Assembly (NCBI GenBank): GCA_008364785.1
Contig: VTTJ01000011.1
Location: forward strand, 114,786-178,785
Length of the DNA: 64,000 nt
DNA from: Bacillus sp. BGMRC 2118
GTDB taxonomy: Bacteria > Bacillota > Bacilli > Bacillales > SA4
Direction: 5' to 3'
A program made the position numbers and the translations under genes. Positions 1 through 8,009 of the stretch are shown here, in pieces. The notes beneath the pieces are model-generated. The model ran no database searches and had not been told where the DNA came from. It worked only from the letters and a program-made list of their open reading frames with translations. The first letter of the stretch is position 1, and every line of letters begins with the position of its first letter.

Positions 1-165
1 TCCATCGGTGAGAAGAAAGTAATTAGCCAGCCGATGAATGAGCAAGTGAATGAACAACTCCGTGAAAGAGGGTATGATGTGATACTAATTGACTTCTCAG
101 AAATTATTAAAGCAGGTGGAGCTTTCCGGTGCTGTTCACTGCCTCTTTTAAGAGAAAAAAAATAA
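1..165 (+). CDS. C-terminal end of a DDAH/arginine-deiminase-like amidinotransferase (partial)
   Basis: Only the last 54 codons are in the window; the gene enters from the left edge. The visible end carries GGAFRCCSLPLLRE, which resembles the C-terminal active-site segment of dimethylarginine dimethylaminohydrolase and amidinotransferase-type enzymes (a Gly-Gly followed a few residues later by the nucleophilic Cys, then LPL-R). Enzymes of this group hydrolyse or transfer guanidino groups of arginine derivatives in the cytosol. The substrate cannot be told from the fragment. It ends at a strong hairpin shared with the convergent gene. Confidence 0.7.
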   Translation, partial: SIGEKKVISQPMNEQVNEQLRERGYDVILIDFSEIIKAGGAFRCCSLPLLREKK

Positions 166-189
166 GCAGGTAAAAGCACCTGCTTACTC
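164..189. terminator. Bidirectional intrinsic terminator
   Basis: AAGCAGGT and ACCTGCTT form an 8-bp stem around a 6-nt loop. It overlaps the stop codons of both convergent genes, so it probably ends transcription from both sides. The U-tract is weak on the plus strand. Confidence 0.7.
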
Positions 190-321
190 TTCCTTTTCTG
201 ATTCTGCTGCTCCATCTTCTACAATTGTTAGAAGTTCACTCCAAAAAAAACTTCCTTCCGCAATAGACTCACATTCATTTATCTCAGCACTGTTTTCGAG
301 TTGCTGCTCATCCTTTTTCAT
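184..321 (-). CDS. Small acidic hypothetical protein (45 aa)
   Basis: The reading frame encodes 45 residues beginning MKKDEQQLENS and ending SEKEE, very rich in Glu. A strong ribosome-binding site (GGAGGAAACC before ATG) lies inside the last codons of the upstream NUDIX gene, and the two frames overlap by 14 bp, so they are probably translationally coupled. The central stretch GSFFWSELLTIVEDG is the only hydrophobic part. I do not recognise a family. The RBS and overlap make a real gene likely. Confidence 0.6.
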   Translation of the reverse strand: MKKDEQQLENSAEINECESIAEGSFFWSELLTIVEDGAAESEKEE

Positions 322-892
322 GGTTTCCTCCTAGGCAAGTACATGTTATGGTTCTAGCGTTTTCAGTTTTAGATGATAATATACGACTCAGGCGAGGTAA
401 AGAAACGTCTAATGCTTCATCCAGTATTATCTTTTGTATACGATGATCTTCAATAACATTATGTAGCACGTCAGGCTCTACCCAAACTCGAGCAGCAGAT
501 TCGTCAGTTTCCTGAAAGGGGAGGATGTGTTCAATATCCATTCTGTAATAAACTTGATACCCAACGAGAGGGTATTTTCCATCTGGATTAAAAAGTGGAT
601 TTTCTTTATGACTCACTTCAATATATCCAAGCAACATCACTTTTCCAGTTACATATGCTTCTTCCATTGCTTCACGATAAAAAGCATCTTCAGGAGCCTC
701 ACCTTTTTCAATATGTCCTCCTGGTACATTGAATCCTCTATCTTTAATTTTAACTAACAGTATTTTTCCTTCATAAAAACAATAGCCATGCACACTCGTA
801 ATCAATGCTTCATTAGGTAAATTCTTATACGGCCGCCAAATTAATTGAACAATGTTTCCATCCCAGTTTACAGTTGTGCTAGCTTGACTCAT
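308..892 (-). CDS. NUDIX hydrolase
   Basis: This 194-residue cytosolic protein carries a NUDIX box: GHIEKGE followed by APEDAFY and REAMEEA, matching GX5EX7REUXEE, with Tyr in place of the usual next Gly. NUDIX enzymes hydrolyse nucleoside diphosphates linked to another moiety using metal bound by the box glutamates; the substrate is not predictable here. AAGGAGGAGGTG precedes the ATG. The 45-residue acidic ORF follows with overlap, suggesting a two-gene unit. The region after the box is longer than in minimal MutT-type proteins. Confidence 0.85.
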   Translation of the reverse strand: MSQASTTVNWDGNIVQLIWRPYKNLPNEALITSVHGYCFYEGKILLVKIKDRGFNVPGGHIEKGEAPEDAFYREAMEEAYVTGKVMLLGYIEVSHKENPLFNPDGKYPLVGYQVYYRMDIEHILPFQETDESAARVWVEPDVLHNVIEDHRIQKIILDEALDVSLPRLSRILSSKTENARTITCTCLGGNHEKG

Positions 893-1021
893 AACAACAC
901 CTCCTCCTTTTATTTAGATATTCGTTTTTGACTAAGGATTTCCTATTGTAGTATTTGGATAAATATGTATGAAATGTGAAACCTTTGCAATTTTTAATCG
1001 TAAAAGAAGGAGGGGGGATTA

Positions 1022-1345
1022 GTGATGAAGAATATAGGAATTGTACTAGGAACAATTGTAGTAAAAAGTGCACTACTATGGTATATCTCTCAACTATTAG
1101 ATTGGAAGTTCATTGACTTTGCCTTTTTAGGAGGAGTTGCTTTATTTGGATTGTGTTGGTTTTTCCAAATGAATGCAGTGAAAATGAGAAATGAAAATAG
1201 CTCATATTCAAGAGGAATGTACAGAAACGATGACCAAGGTGTGGAAGTATTTCGCTTTCAGTTAAATCCTGTATTAACAGGAATGATTCTTTATATCTTG
1301 TTAAGTGGGATTAGTACATTTGTTTACTATATAGAATATTTTTAG
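1022..1345 (+). CDS. Small three-segment membrane protein, hypothetical
   Basis: The 107-residue product has hydrophobic segments at about residues 5-24, 30-50 and 86-105, separated by a basic/polar loop with SSYSRGMYRNDDQG. It starts GTG-ATG after a GGAGGGGGG site; the second codon (ATG) is an equally plausible start. It stands divergently from the NUDIX gene and about 30 bp before the kinase-like gene, with which it may be co-transcribed. I do not recognise a function. Confidence 0.6.
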   Translation: MMKNIGIVLGTIVVKSALLWYISQLLDWKFIDFAFLGGVALFGLCWFFQMNAVKMRNENSSYSRGMYRNDDQGVEVFRFQLNPVLTGMILYILLSGISTFVYYIEYF

Positions 1346-1375
1346 TGGAGTACATAGAATGGAGAAATGCTACAT

Positions 1376-2356
1376 ATGATGAAGCTCAGTTTAATGAAGA
1401 ACGTTGTTCAGACAGTTGGATCTGACTGGAAAAGTAATCTTGCAGAAGAAATAATAAACTACTGGGATTATGAGTTGGATTCTGTCTATTACTGGAGAGC
1501 AAGTGCTAACTTTATCTTCGTTTGCAACACAAAAGGAAAACGTGCCTTTTTACGGTTTAATTCAGTCGATGAAAGATCTAGGGAGCAAATACAAAGTGAG
1601 ATATCAATTGTTAACTACTTAAGTGCCAAGCAGCTTGAGGTAGCCAAACCTATTTTATCAAAACATCAAAATTATATTGAAAAAGTTGAAACAACATTAG
1701 GAGTGTTCTATGCTTCTTTGTTTGAAGGATTAGAAGGTGAACAGCTTGAAATGGAACAGCTTAATTCTGAGCAATTTCATATATGGGGTAAAGCGCTAGG
1801 GAAGTTGCACGAAGTAAGTAAAGGGATAACTGAAGAAAAAATAGCAAGCATAAGAAATCGACATAGTTGGAAAGATCATGCTAATCTTATTAAGAAATAC
1901 GTAACAGGTGAGCTAGTAGAAGAAGCTGAATCAGTGATTTCTCAACTAGAGAGTCTTGATACAACAAGTCAAAATTTTGGTTTAATTCATTTTGATTTTG
2001 AGTTGGATAACATATATTGGGATAATGGTTCGATTAGTATACTAGATTTCGATGATGCATCACATTATTGGTATGTTGCCGATATTGCTTTTGCTCTGCG
2101 TGATTTACATGAACCCTCCGGTGAATACTTTGAGGCATTTATGAGCGGGTATAGAAGTCAAACAGATGTCGATGAAGATATGTTAGCCAAGCTTCCTCTA
2201 TTTGCAAGGTTCCATGAACTATACCTGTATGCAAGACTAAAACGGGCATTAGATCTTGAATTGTCGTCTGAACATCCTGAATGGGTAAACAATCTAGTTG
2301 AGAAGTTGACGAATCGATTATATAAACTAGCAAAAAATAGTCAGAAAACATCTTAG
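1376..2356 (+). CDS. Aminoglycoside-phosphotransferase/choline-kinase-fold protein
   Basis: The protein has the protein-kinase-like small-molecule kinase fold: an N-terminal lobe, the catalytic loop HFDFELDN (HxDxxxxN) at about two thirds, and the metal-binding DFDDA shortly after. Such enzymes phosphorylate antibiotics, choline-like or spore-related substrates with ATP; the substrate here is unknown. The start at the MMKL methionines gives the best spacing from the upstream GGAG; an ATG nine bases earlier is possible but too close to it. A terminator follows. Likely co-transcribed with the preceding membrane protein. Confidence 0.8.
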   Translation: MMKLSLMKNVVQTVGSDWKSNLAEEIINYWDYELDSVYYWRASANFIFVCNTKGKRAFLRFNSVDERSREQIQSEISIVNYLSAKQLEVAKPILSKHQNYIEKVETTLGVFYASLFEGLEGEQLEMEQLNSEQFHIWGKALGKLHEVSKGITEEKIASIRNRHSWKDHANLIKKYVTGELVEEAESVISQLESLDTTSQNFGLIHFDFELDNIYWDNGSISILDFDDASHYWYVADIAFALRDLHEPSGEYFEAFMSGYRSQTDVDEDMLAKLPLFARFHELYLYARLKRALDLELSSEHPEWVNNLVEKLTNRLYKLAKNSQKTS

Positions 2357-2388
2357 AGTCGTAAATTGTGAGAATTAAAACCATTTAG

Positions 2389-2417
2389 AAACTATCCAAA
2401 TTATGGGTAGTTTTTTG
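2389..2417 (+). terminator. Intrinsic terminator after the kinase-like gene
   Basis: AACTATCC and GGGTAGTT pair around AAATTAT and are followed by TTTTTT. Confidence 0.75.
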
Positions 2418-2500
2418 TTTGAGTTGCGATAGTTCATATGTACCAGGCTATGTTCTCATACATAAAATTATTCACTGAAAAGTATTTTTGAAAGTTTGTC

Positions 2501-2529
2501 TTTACATTATCATATTGTGTGATTATACT
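2501..2529 (+). promoter_or_regulatory. Sigma-A-type promoter of the NSS transporter operon
   Basis: TTTACA and TATACT are separated by exactly 17 bp. They lie about 90 bp upstream of the transporter start codon and downstream of the previous terminator. Confidence 0.6.
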
Positions 2530-2616
2530 AACTATATATTAAATAATCAGATAATTTAAAAGTTTCCAAATAACTAAAAAAGTTATGGCTTGGGAACAAA
2601 GAAGGAGGTCAAATGT

Positions 2617-4137
2617 ATGGATAATCGTCCTCAATGGGGAACGCGTGCTGGATTTATTTTGGCAGCAGTAGGTTCCGCAGTAGGTCTAGGGAACATTTGG
2701 AGATTCCCTGCAGTAGCGTATGAGAATGGTGGAGGCGCATTTTTTATTCCGTATTTGTTTGCACTTTTAACTGCCGGTATTCCACTACTCATTCTAGAAT
2801 TTACAATCGGTCATAAGTATCGTGGATCTGCCCCGTTATCTTATGCAAGATTGAACAAAAAGACCGAATGGCTAGGATGGTGGCAAGTAGCAGTTTCATT
2901 TGTTATTGCCTGTTATTATCCAGTTATTATCGCATGGGCAATGTCCTATTCAGCTTTCTCCTTTAACCAAAACTGGGGATCAGACACAGCAGGTTTCCTA
3001 ATTGGTGAATACTTACAAGTAGGAGCACCAGGTGAAATTGGCGGTTTAGTACCTGGCGTATTTCTACCACTATTAATTGTTTGGGCAATTACACTTGGAG
3101 TACTGTTCAAGGGTGTTAAAAAGGGAATTGAAATGATTAACCGCGTTTGTATTCCTTTGCTAGTTGTATTGTTTTTAATTGTTGTTCTTCGTGCGGTAAC
3201 ATTAGATGGAGCAGCAGAAGGATTGAATGCTTTCTTCACACCAAACTGGGATAGTATTATGGATGGTAAGGTGTGGGTAGCAGCATATGGTCAAATTTTC
3301 TTTAGTTTATCCATTGCATTTGCCATCATGATTACGTATTCAAGCTATTTACCAAAGAAGTCTGATTTAACAAATAACGCGTTCATTACTGGCTTTGGAA
3401 ACTCTGCATTTGAACTACTAGCAGGAATTGGAGTTTTCAGTGCGCTAGGGTTTATGGCAGGGCAAGTTGGAAAGCCAGTAGAAGAAGTCGTTTCATCTGG
3501 AGTAGGATTGGCATTTATCGTATTCCCACAAATTATTAATGAGATGCCTGCATTAAATGGTCTATTTGGATTCCTATTCTTCGGATCGTTAGTTCTTGCA
3601 GGTTTAACATCACTCATTTCAATTGTTGAAACGTTTATCGCTGGTATCCAAGATAAATTTAAGTTTTCACGTACAAAGGCAGTATTAATTGGTGGAGGAG
3701 CAGCTGCATTAGTATCCGTTCTATTTGCTACTAGAGGTGGATTAAACTTCTTAGACGTAGCAGATTACTTCATTAATAATTTTGGCGTAACGTTAGCAGG
3801 TCTAGCCGAAGTAGTTGTCATTGCATGGGTGCTTAGAGAACTTAAAAACCTTCAGGCACATGCCAATAGTGTATCAGATATCATGTTAGGTGCTTGGTGG
3901 AAGATCTGTCTTGGAATCATCACACCAATTGTACTTGGATATATGATGTTTGATAATATTCGTAAAAACTTAAACCCTGAAACATTCTACGGTAATGGAG
4001 ATTATGGTCTATCCTTCCTTATCTACTCTGGTTGGGTAGTCGCTGGTCTGGCGCTTGTGGTTGGTATTGTATTCTCATTGTTCAAATGGGATCGCCAAAC
4101 ACTAAACGTACCAGATAACAAGGAGGTATCTCAATAA
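2617..4137 (+). CDS. NSS/SNF-family sodium-dependent transporter (methionine/alanine importer type)
   Basis: The 506-residue integral membrane protein opens with RPQWGTRAGFILAAVGSAVGLGNIWRFP, the TM1 signature of neurotransmitter:sodium symporters, in which the unwound GLGNIWRFP part binds Na+ and substrate. Roughly 11-12 hydrophobic segments follow. Bacterial members import amino acids with Na+. A TTG nine codons upstream is in frame, but the ATG has AAGGAGG at good spacing. Its stop overlaps the start of a 35-residue protein resembling MetS, the small subunit of methionine/alanine importers, which points to such a substrate. A promoter lies upstream and a terminator follows the pair. Confidence 0.9.
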   Translation: MDNRPQWGTRAGFILAAVGSAVGLGNIWRFPAVAYENGGGAFFIPYLFALLTAGIPLLILEFTIGHKYRGSAPLSYARLNKKTEWLGWWQVAVSFVIACYYPVIIAWAMSYSAFSFNQNWGSDTAGFLIGEYLQVGAPGEIGGLVPGVFLPLLIVWAITLGVLFKGVKKGIEMINRVCIPLLVVLFLIVVLRAVTLDGAAEGLNAFFTPNWDSIMDGKVWVAAYGQIFFSLSIAFAIMITYSSYLPKKSDLTNNAFITGFGNSAFELLAGIGVFSALGFMAGQVGKPVEEVVSSGVGLAFIVFPQIINEMPALNGLFGFLFFGSLVLAGLTSLISIVETFIAGIQDKFKFSRTKAVLIGGGAAALVSVLFATRGGLNFLDVADYFINNFGVTLAGLAEVVVIAWVLRELKNLQAHANSVSDIMLGAWWKICLGIITPIVLGYMMFDNIRKNLNPETFYGNGDYGLSFLIYSGWVVAGLALVVGIVFSLFKWDRQTLNVPDNKEVSQ

Positions 4138-4244
4138 TGGGCGCAAGTGCACTGTTTATGATGATCGTTGGGATGGTAATAATTTGGGGCGGATTAGCTG
4201 CAAGTATTACCTTTGCCGTCAAGAAAGCCAAACAAAATTCATAA
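4137..4244 (+). CDS. NSS transporter small subunit (MetS-like, 35 aa)
   Basis: The protein is MGASALFMMIVGMVIIWGG and continues with a second short hydrophobic/basic part ending KKAKQNS: one transmembrane helix with a basic tail. The start overlaps the transporter stop (TAATG), with AAGGAGG in the last transporter codons, so translation is coupled. Small one-helix partners of this kind (methionine/alanine import small subunit) are known next to NSS transporters, where MetS is needed for MetP activity in Corynebacterium. Assignment rests on context and size. Confidence 0.8.
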   Translation: MGASALFMMIVGMVIIWGGLAASITFAVKKAKQNS

Positions 4245-4252
4245 CAAATGAA

Positions 4253-4287
4253 AGACAGGTTCAATAAACTGAACCTGTCTTTTTTTA
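4253..4287. terminator. Bidirectional intrinsic terminator
   Basis: AGACAGGTTC and GAACCTGTCT form a perfect 10-bp stem, followed by seven T on the plus strand; A residues before it supply a partial U-tract on the other strand for lytH. Confidence 0.9.
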
Positions 4288-4291
4288 TTGT

Positions 4292-5275
4292 TTATTTTCG
4301 ATTACGTTCTTGTCTTTCCCATGCTCTTAAATGAGGGAAAGGGTCAAAAGACCACTCTGTAAATCCATTATCTTTATACATACCGTAATGTAAATGAGGT
4401 GGAAACTTACCTGCCGTACCAGGAGGACCATACCCAGAGCTTCCGACAGATCCAATAATCATGCCAGGCTCAACGATCTGTCCGACAGTCAGGTCTTTAG
4501 CAAAACCATTTAAATGAGCATAGTAATGGTATGTATTATTTAAATCACGTATACCTACTCGCCATCCACCAAATCGGTTCCAGCCTTTTACTTCTACAAC
4601 GCCATAACATGTAGACCGTACAGGCACTCCATAATTTGCGAAAATATCGGTACCCTCATGCATGCGTAAACCGCCCCAGCCTCTTCGATCACCCCATGTG
4701 TTTTTATAACTATGGTTACTGCGAATCGGTACAGGGAAAGCATGCTGATCTAACTCTAATTTTCCGAAGTGCTTAAACACCTTCATGTGGCCCATAATCA
4801 AACTGACTGTCTTATCACGCTGATAGTAATCCCATAGTGCAATCTTTATATTATGATGATCACTTCCATAAGTTTGAATGTAATGAGCCATCGTGTACAA
4901 GACATCCTCATCATCCAATCGGTTCGCAACACCATCACCATTCCCATCCTGCCCAATACCACCTAAAACGCTAATTGTGACAGGATTTGTATCTTCACTG
5001 TTAGGATTAATAGGACCACCCCATACCTCCGGTGAATAATAAATGCCAATTGCGCCTTCAGGCTTTGGCAAATCCTTTCTTGAGTAGCGTAGATTTCGCT
5101 CGTATTGATCAATAGCTGCTAGGTAGTACCAAGGAATGTGTGTGAGGGCCTCCATTTTTGTATATAGTTCCATCCTGGTTTGATAAAGCTTTGCTTGTTC
5201 TTCCCCAGTGATTGCATGTGTCATGTTCGGGGACATGATTGAAAAGAAAAGTAACAATATGAACAATCTTTTCAC
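4292..5275 (-). CDS. lytH: LytH-like M23 peptidase (sporulation L-Ala-D-Glu endopeptidase)
   Basis: The C-terminal third is an M23 (LytM) zinc peptidase domain: MHEGTDI gives the first His and Asp ligands and PPHLHYGMY the HxH motif. Residues about 50-190 resemble the lytic-transglycosylase-like N-terminal region of LytH. The GTG start is preferred: AAAGGAGT lies 6-8 bases upstream, a signal peptide (VKRLFILLLFFSIMSPNMTHA) begins there, and the 327-residue length equals that of B. subtilis LytH (about 326). LytH trims cortex peptidoglycan stem peptides late in sporulation under sigma-K. As in B. subtilis, it is divergent from lipA. Confidence 0.88.
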   Translation of the reverse strand: MKRLFILLLFFSIMSPNMTHAITGEEQAKLYQTRMELYTKMEALTHIPWYYLAAIDQYERNLRYSRKDLPKPEGAIGIYYSPEVWGGPINPNSEDTNPVTISVLGGIGQDGNGDGVANRLDDEDVLYTMAHYIQTYGSDHHNIKIALWDYYQRDKTVSLIMGHMKVFKHFGKLELDQHAFPVPIRSNHSYKNTWGDRRGWGGLRMHEGTDIFANYGVPVRSTCYGVVEVKGWNRFGGWRVGIRDLNNTYHYYAHLNGFAKDLTVGQIVEPGMIIGSVGSSGYGPPGTAGKFPPHLHYGMYKDNGFTEWSFDPFPHLRAWERQERNRK

Positions 5276-5679
5276 CGTTCTACTCCTTTCTTTCATGCTC
5301 GAAACAAATCGAACATCAACTGTTTTCCTCGTGCGGTTTACTTGATAGACATGTTTTTCTACCATTAGTTTGCAGAAGAAGTAACTAAATCATAAATGCG
5401 AATTTATGGTAATTTCATTTTTGCCTAGAAATAGGATGCGATAACTTTATACCGAGTGATTCTAGCGATACCACAAACATTTGAGACGTAGAAATCAAAG
5501 CTTTACAATGTTAAAGTAATTCTACTTAGTTGGCGGATATTGAGAAGGTATGTTAAAGTGAAGAGGACGACTATGATATTTAATATAAATGTTTAATCTC
5601 TATAGGAACATTTGGTTATGGGGCTAATTGAGTCGCTTACGCTTATGTTCAAAAATTTACATAAATAGGAGTGATCGAC
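5276..5679. other. lytH-lipA divergent intergenic region
   Basis: This 404-bp AT-rich stretch holds the lytH start region on one side and a candidate lipA promoter on the other. I found no further gene, repeat or strong hairpin in it. A mother-cell (sigma-K) promoter for lytH is expected from the family, but I could not place it with confidence. Confidence 0.5.
5481..5509 (+). promoter_or_regulatory. Candidate sigma-A promoter of lipA
   Basis: TTGAGA and TACAAT are separated by 17 bp. It would give lipA a leader of about 165 nt. Confidence 0.5.
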
Positions 5680-6564
5680 ATGGCCAAGAATGAGGAATAT
5701 GTTCGGAAGCCTGAATGGCTGAAGATCAAATTAAATACAAACGAGAACTATACTGGTTTGAAAAAAATGATGAGAGAAAAAAACCTTCATACAGTGTGTG
5801 AAGAGGCAAGATGTCCTAACATTCACGAGTGCTGGGCTGTTCGTAAAACAGCAACATTTATGATTTTAGGTGATGTTTGTACAAGAGCCTGCCGTTTTTG
5901 TGCGGTTAAAACAGGCCTTCCAAATGAGCTGGACTTAAAAGAACCAGAACGTGTAGCAGATAGTGTGTCACTTATGGGACTTAAACATGCTGTTATAACA
6001 GCTGTAGCTCGTGATGATTTAAAAGACGGTGGAGCTGCTGTATTTGCTGAAACAGTACGAGCTGTACGCCGAAAAAATCCTTTTACGACAATTGAAGTAT
6101 TGCCATCAGATATGAACGGTGTATATGAAAACCTACAAACTCTAATGGACGCAAAGCCAGATATCCTAAACCACAATATCGAGACCGTACGACGCTTATC
6201 CGACCGTGTTCGTGCAAGAGCAAAATACGACCGCTCACTAGAATTTTTGCGTCGAGCAAAGGAAATGTATTCGGAAATTCCAACGAAATCAAGTATTATG
6301 GTAGGACTTGGTGAAACGAAGGAAGATATTATTGAGACAATGGACGATCTTCGTGCAAATAATGTAGATATCATGACGATTGGTCAATACTTACAACCGT
6401 CGAAAAAGCACTTACCAGTTTTAAAGTATTATCATCCGGATGAGTTCCAAGAACTAAAAGAGATTGCATTAAGTAAAGGATTCAGCCATTGTGAAGCTGG
6501 ACCATTAGTAAGATCATCTTACCATGCTGATGAACAAGTAAATGCAGCGAAACAACAAGCATAA
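5680..6564 (+). CDS. lipA: Lipoyl synthase
   Basis: LipA inserts two sulfur atoms into octanoyl-lipoyl domains in the last step of lipoate synthesis, using two [4Fe-4S] clusters and S-adenosylmethionine. Both cluster motifs are intact: the auxiliary C40, C45, C51 (CEEARCPNIHEC) and the radical-SAM C67, C71, C74 (CTRACRFC). The C-terminal RSSYHAD serine segment is also present. The 294-residue length fits the family. The ATG was chosen because AGGAG lies 8 bases before it; a GTG three codons upstream overlaps that site. The gene is followed by its own terminator. Confidence 0.98.
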   Translation: MAKNEEYVRKPEWLKIKLNTNENYTGLKKMMREKNLHTVCEEARCPNIHECWAVRKTATFMILGDVCTRACRFCAVKTGLPNELDLKEPERVADSVSLMGLKHAVITAVARDDLKDGGAAVFAETVRAVRRKNPFTTIEVLPSDMNGVYENLQTLMDAKPDILNHNIETVRRLSDRVRARAKYDRSLEFLRRAKEMYSEIPTKSSIMVGLGETKEDIIETMDDLRANNVDIMTIGQYLQPSKKHLPVLKYYHPDEFQELKEIALSKGFSHCEAGPLVRSSYHADEQVNAAKQQA

Positions 6565-6593
6565 CGAGCTAAATTTTAGCTCGTTTTTTTTAT
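6563..6593 (+). terminator. lipA terminator
   Basis: AACGAGCTAAA pairs with TTTAGCTCGTT, followed by a run of T. Confidence 0.9.
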
Positions 6594-6645
6594 ATTTGTA
6601 GGCCTAATTTATAAGCTTACCATTAGAAAATGAAGCATACGCAGA

Positions 6646-6745
6646 ACTTATGAGCCTTAAGTATACAAATAAGAGCCTTCATCAGATTTAATGAGCCGAT
6701 ACCCTTCATTTAAGAGCCGAACCTACACATTTATGAGTCTTCACC
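6646..6745. repeat. Intergenic array of five WGAGYC units spaced about 21 bp
   Basis: Short cores TGAGCC, AGAGCC, TGAGCC, AGAGCC and TGAGTC start at 6651, 6672, 6692, 6713 and 6734, i.e. 20-21 bp apart. They alternate ATGAG and AAGAG, and the sequence between the cores is not conserved. The array lies between the convergent terminators of lipA and the yhcN-type gene, so it is outside both transcripts. The function is unknown. Confidence 0.75.
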
Positions 6746-6754
6746 CATAAAATG

Positions 6755-6785
6755 GAAAACCAGTGCACCAAATCAGTACACTGGT
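6755..6785 (-). terminator. Terminator of the YhcN-type lipoprotein gene
   Basis: On the minus strand ACCAGTG and CACTGGT pair and are followed by TTTTCCATTTT. Confidence 0.7.
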
Positions 6786-6792
6786 AATCATT

Positions 6793-7575
6793 TTACAGGC
6801 GATTATTACGGTACGTTTCACCGTTATCGTCTGTATCATTTTTATTTGCTCTGTCATCTTTATCCTCTGTTTTAACTGGACCCTTATCGATTCCGGTATT
6901 TGTACCTTCATTCATATCCTCGTCGATCTCTTCATTCGTCTCATTAATCATTTCACCATTTGCATTTTCACCATCACTCAGCTTACGCCCTTGTGGTGCA
7001 TTTAACATATCTTTAATGGTTGTATCTAGTATTCGATCAATGTCACGACTGTTAGAATCAAGACGACCATATTTTTGTACTTCATCAATCATCATTGGAT
7101 CATCAGATACGTACACGTGGTACCAACGTGGAACAACTGACATAGCTGTCTTTTTCACTTGGTCAGCAGTTTCAAAACGATTGGATGAATCTGTTTCATA
7201 AGCAATTAATACCTCTTCATCTGTCACGAGTGTTCCTACATCATTGACATTAGGAAGTAAGATGGACATTTTACTAATTAAGTCGGCTACTTGCTCACGG
7301 TCAATTTGTGGCATATCACCAACATAATAGTCATTTTCACCAGCAATCGGACTCTTTTGATGACGTACAAAGCCAAAGTTTGTACCTGCTTCGTCATGAT
7401 CACTATTTGAACTCATCTTTCTACTGTTATATAGCTCATTTTTATCTGATACATGAATGGCTCTGTTACCTGTTTCTTTATAGAAGTCCTGTTTATCATC
7501 AGAGAAAGCCTCATACTGACAAGCAGTTAACATTGAAAGTGCGGAAACACCTACTAACAAAAGTTTTTTATTCAC
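6793..7575 (-). CDS. yutC: YhcN/YlaJ-family sporulation lipoprotein (YutC-like)
   Basis: The protein begins with a lipoprotein signal peptide, VNKKLLLVGVSALSMLTAC, with lipobox LTAC; the Cys would be lipidated and anchored outside the membrane. The middle (about 90-195) has the YhcN/YlaJ-type domain with the segment VADLISKMSILLPNVNDVGTLVTD. The tail from about 200 is acidic and Asn-rich. The GTG start is chosen because AAGGGGGG lies 8 bases upstream and it opens exactly at the signal peptide. Members are found in spores and spore membranes. The position after lipA matches yutC of B. subtilis. Confidence 0.8.
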   Translation of the reverse strand: MNKKLLLVGVSALSMLTACQYEAFSDDKQDFYKETGNRAIHVSDKNELYNSRKMSSNSDHDEAGTNFGFVRHQKSPIAGENDYYVGDMPQIDREQVADLISKMSILLPNVNDVGTLVTDEEVLIAYETDSSNRFETADQVKKTAMSVVPRWYHVYVSDDPMMIDEVQKYGRLDSNSRDIDRILDTTIKDMLNAPQGRKLSDGENANGEMINETNEEIDEDMNEGTNTGIDKGPVKTEDKDDRANKNDTDDNGETYRNNRL

Positions 7576-7706
7576 TTTCGCAACCCCCCTTACACATATG
7601 TTCACCTATTTTCTAGAATTTCTACTTAGAAATTGTTGGTGAAGTCAAGGAACAATAGCGAATTGATTTAGCTTTATGGTAAAATAGAGGAAATAGAGGT
7701 GAGGAT

Positions 7707-7982
7707 ATGTTCCAAATTAATCATTTAACGTATGAAATATTGGAAGATTATCGGGAAGGCTTTAATGAGGAAGCCCTTCGAGGAAGATATAGCGAGATTT
7801 TAAATAAGTACGATTATATAGTAGGGGATTGGGGTTATAATCAACTTCGCCTAAAAGGCTTCTTTGATGATCATAATCAAAAGGCAACCTACGATACTAA
7901 AATCAGCACGTTAAAAGAATACTTATACGAATACTGTAATTTTGGTTGTGCTTATTTTGTACTTCGTAAAGTAAAAAAATAG
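7707..7982 (+). CDS. yutD: YutD family protein
   Basis: This 91-residue cytosolic protein matches the YutD family (formerly DUF1027): the segments FNEEALRGRYSEILNKYDYIVGDWGYNQLRLKGFF and CNFGCAYFVLRK are typical. GAGGTGAGGAT precedes the ATG. The biochemical role is unknown. Its place between the YhcN-type gene and yutE/yutF is as in B. subtilis. Confidence 0.88.
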   Translation: MFQINHLTYEILEDYREGFNEEALRGRYSEILNKYDYIVGDWGYNQLRLKGFFDDHNQKATYDTKISTLKEYLYEYCNFGCAYFVLRKVKK

Positions 7983-8009
7983 AAATCGGAAAACCGATTT
8001 CTATTTTTA
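7975..8009. terminator. Bidirectional terminator between yutD and the convergent gene
   Basis: AAAAATAGAAATCGG and CCGATTTCTATTTTT form a long perfect stem with A and T tracts on the two sides. Confidence 0.88.

Noticed and set aside
3345..3617. Open frames antisense to large genes (here inside the NSS transporter; similar ones within lipA, pepA, yuiF and others)
   Set aside because: They follow the codon structure of the real gene on the other strand, have no RBS and no recognisable domain.
5276..5365. Longer lytH reading frame starting 30 codons upstream
   Set aside because: The extension would put a hydrophilic stretch before the signal peptide and lacks a ribosome-binding site, while the GTG has AAAGGAGT at ideal distance.
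6646..6745. Regular short repeats that could suggest a CRISPR array (also at 26692 and 45740)
   Set aside because: Conserved parts are only 6-10 bp, the period is 21 bp, and no cas gene is near. CRISPR repeats are longer and nearly identical.
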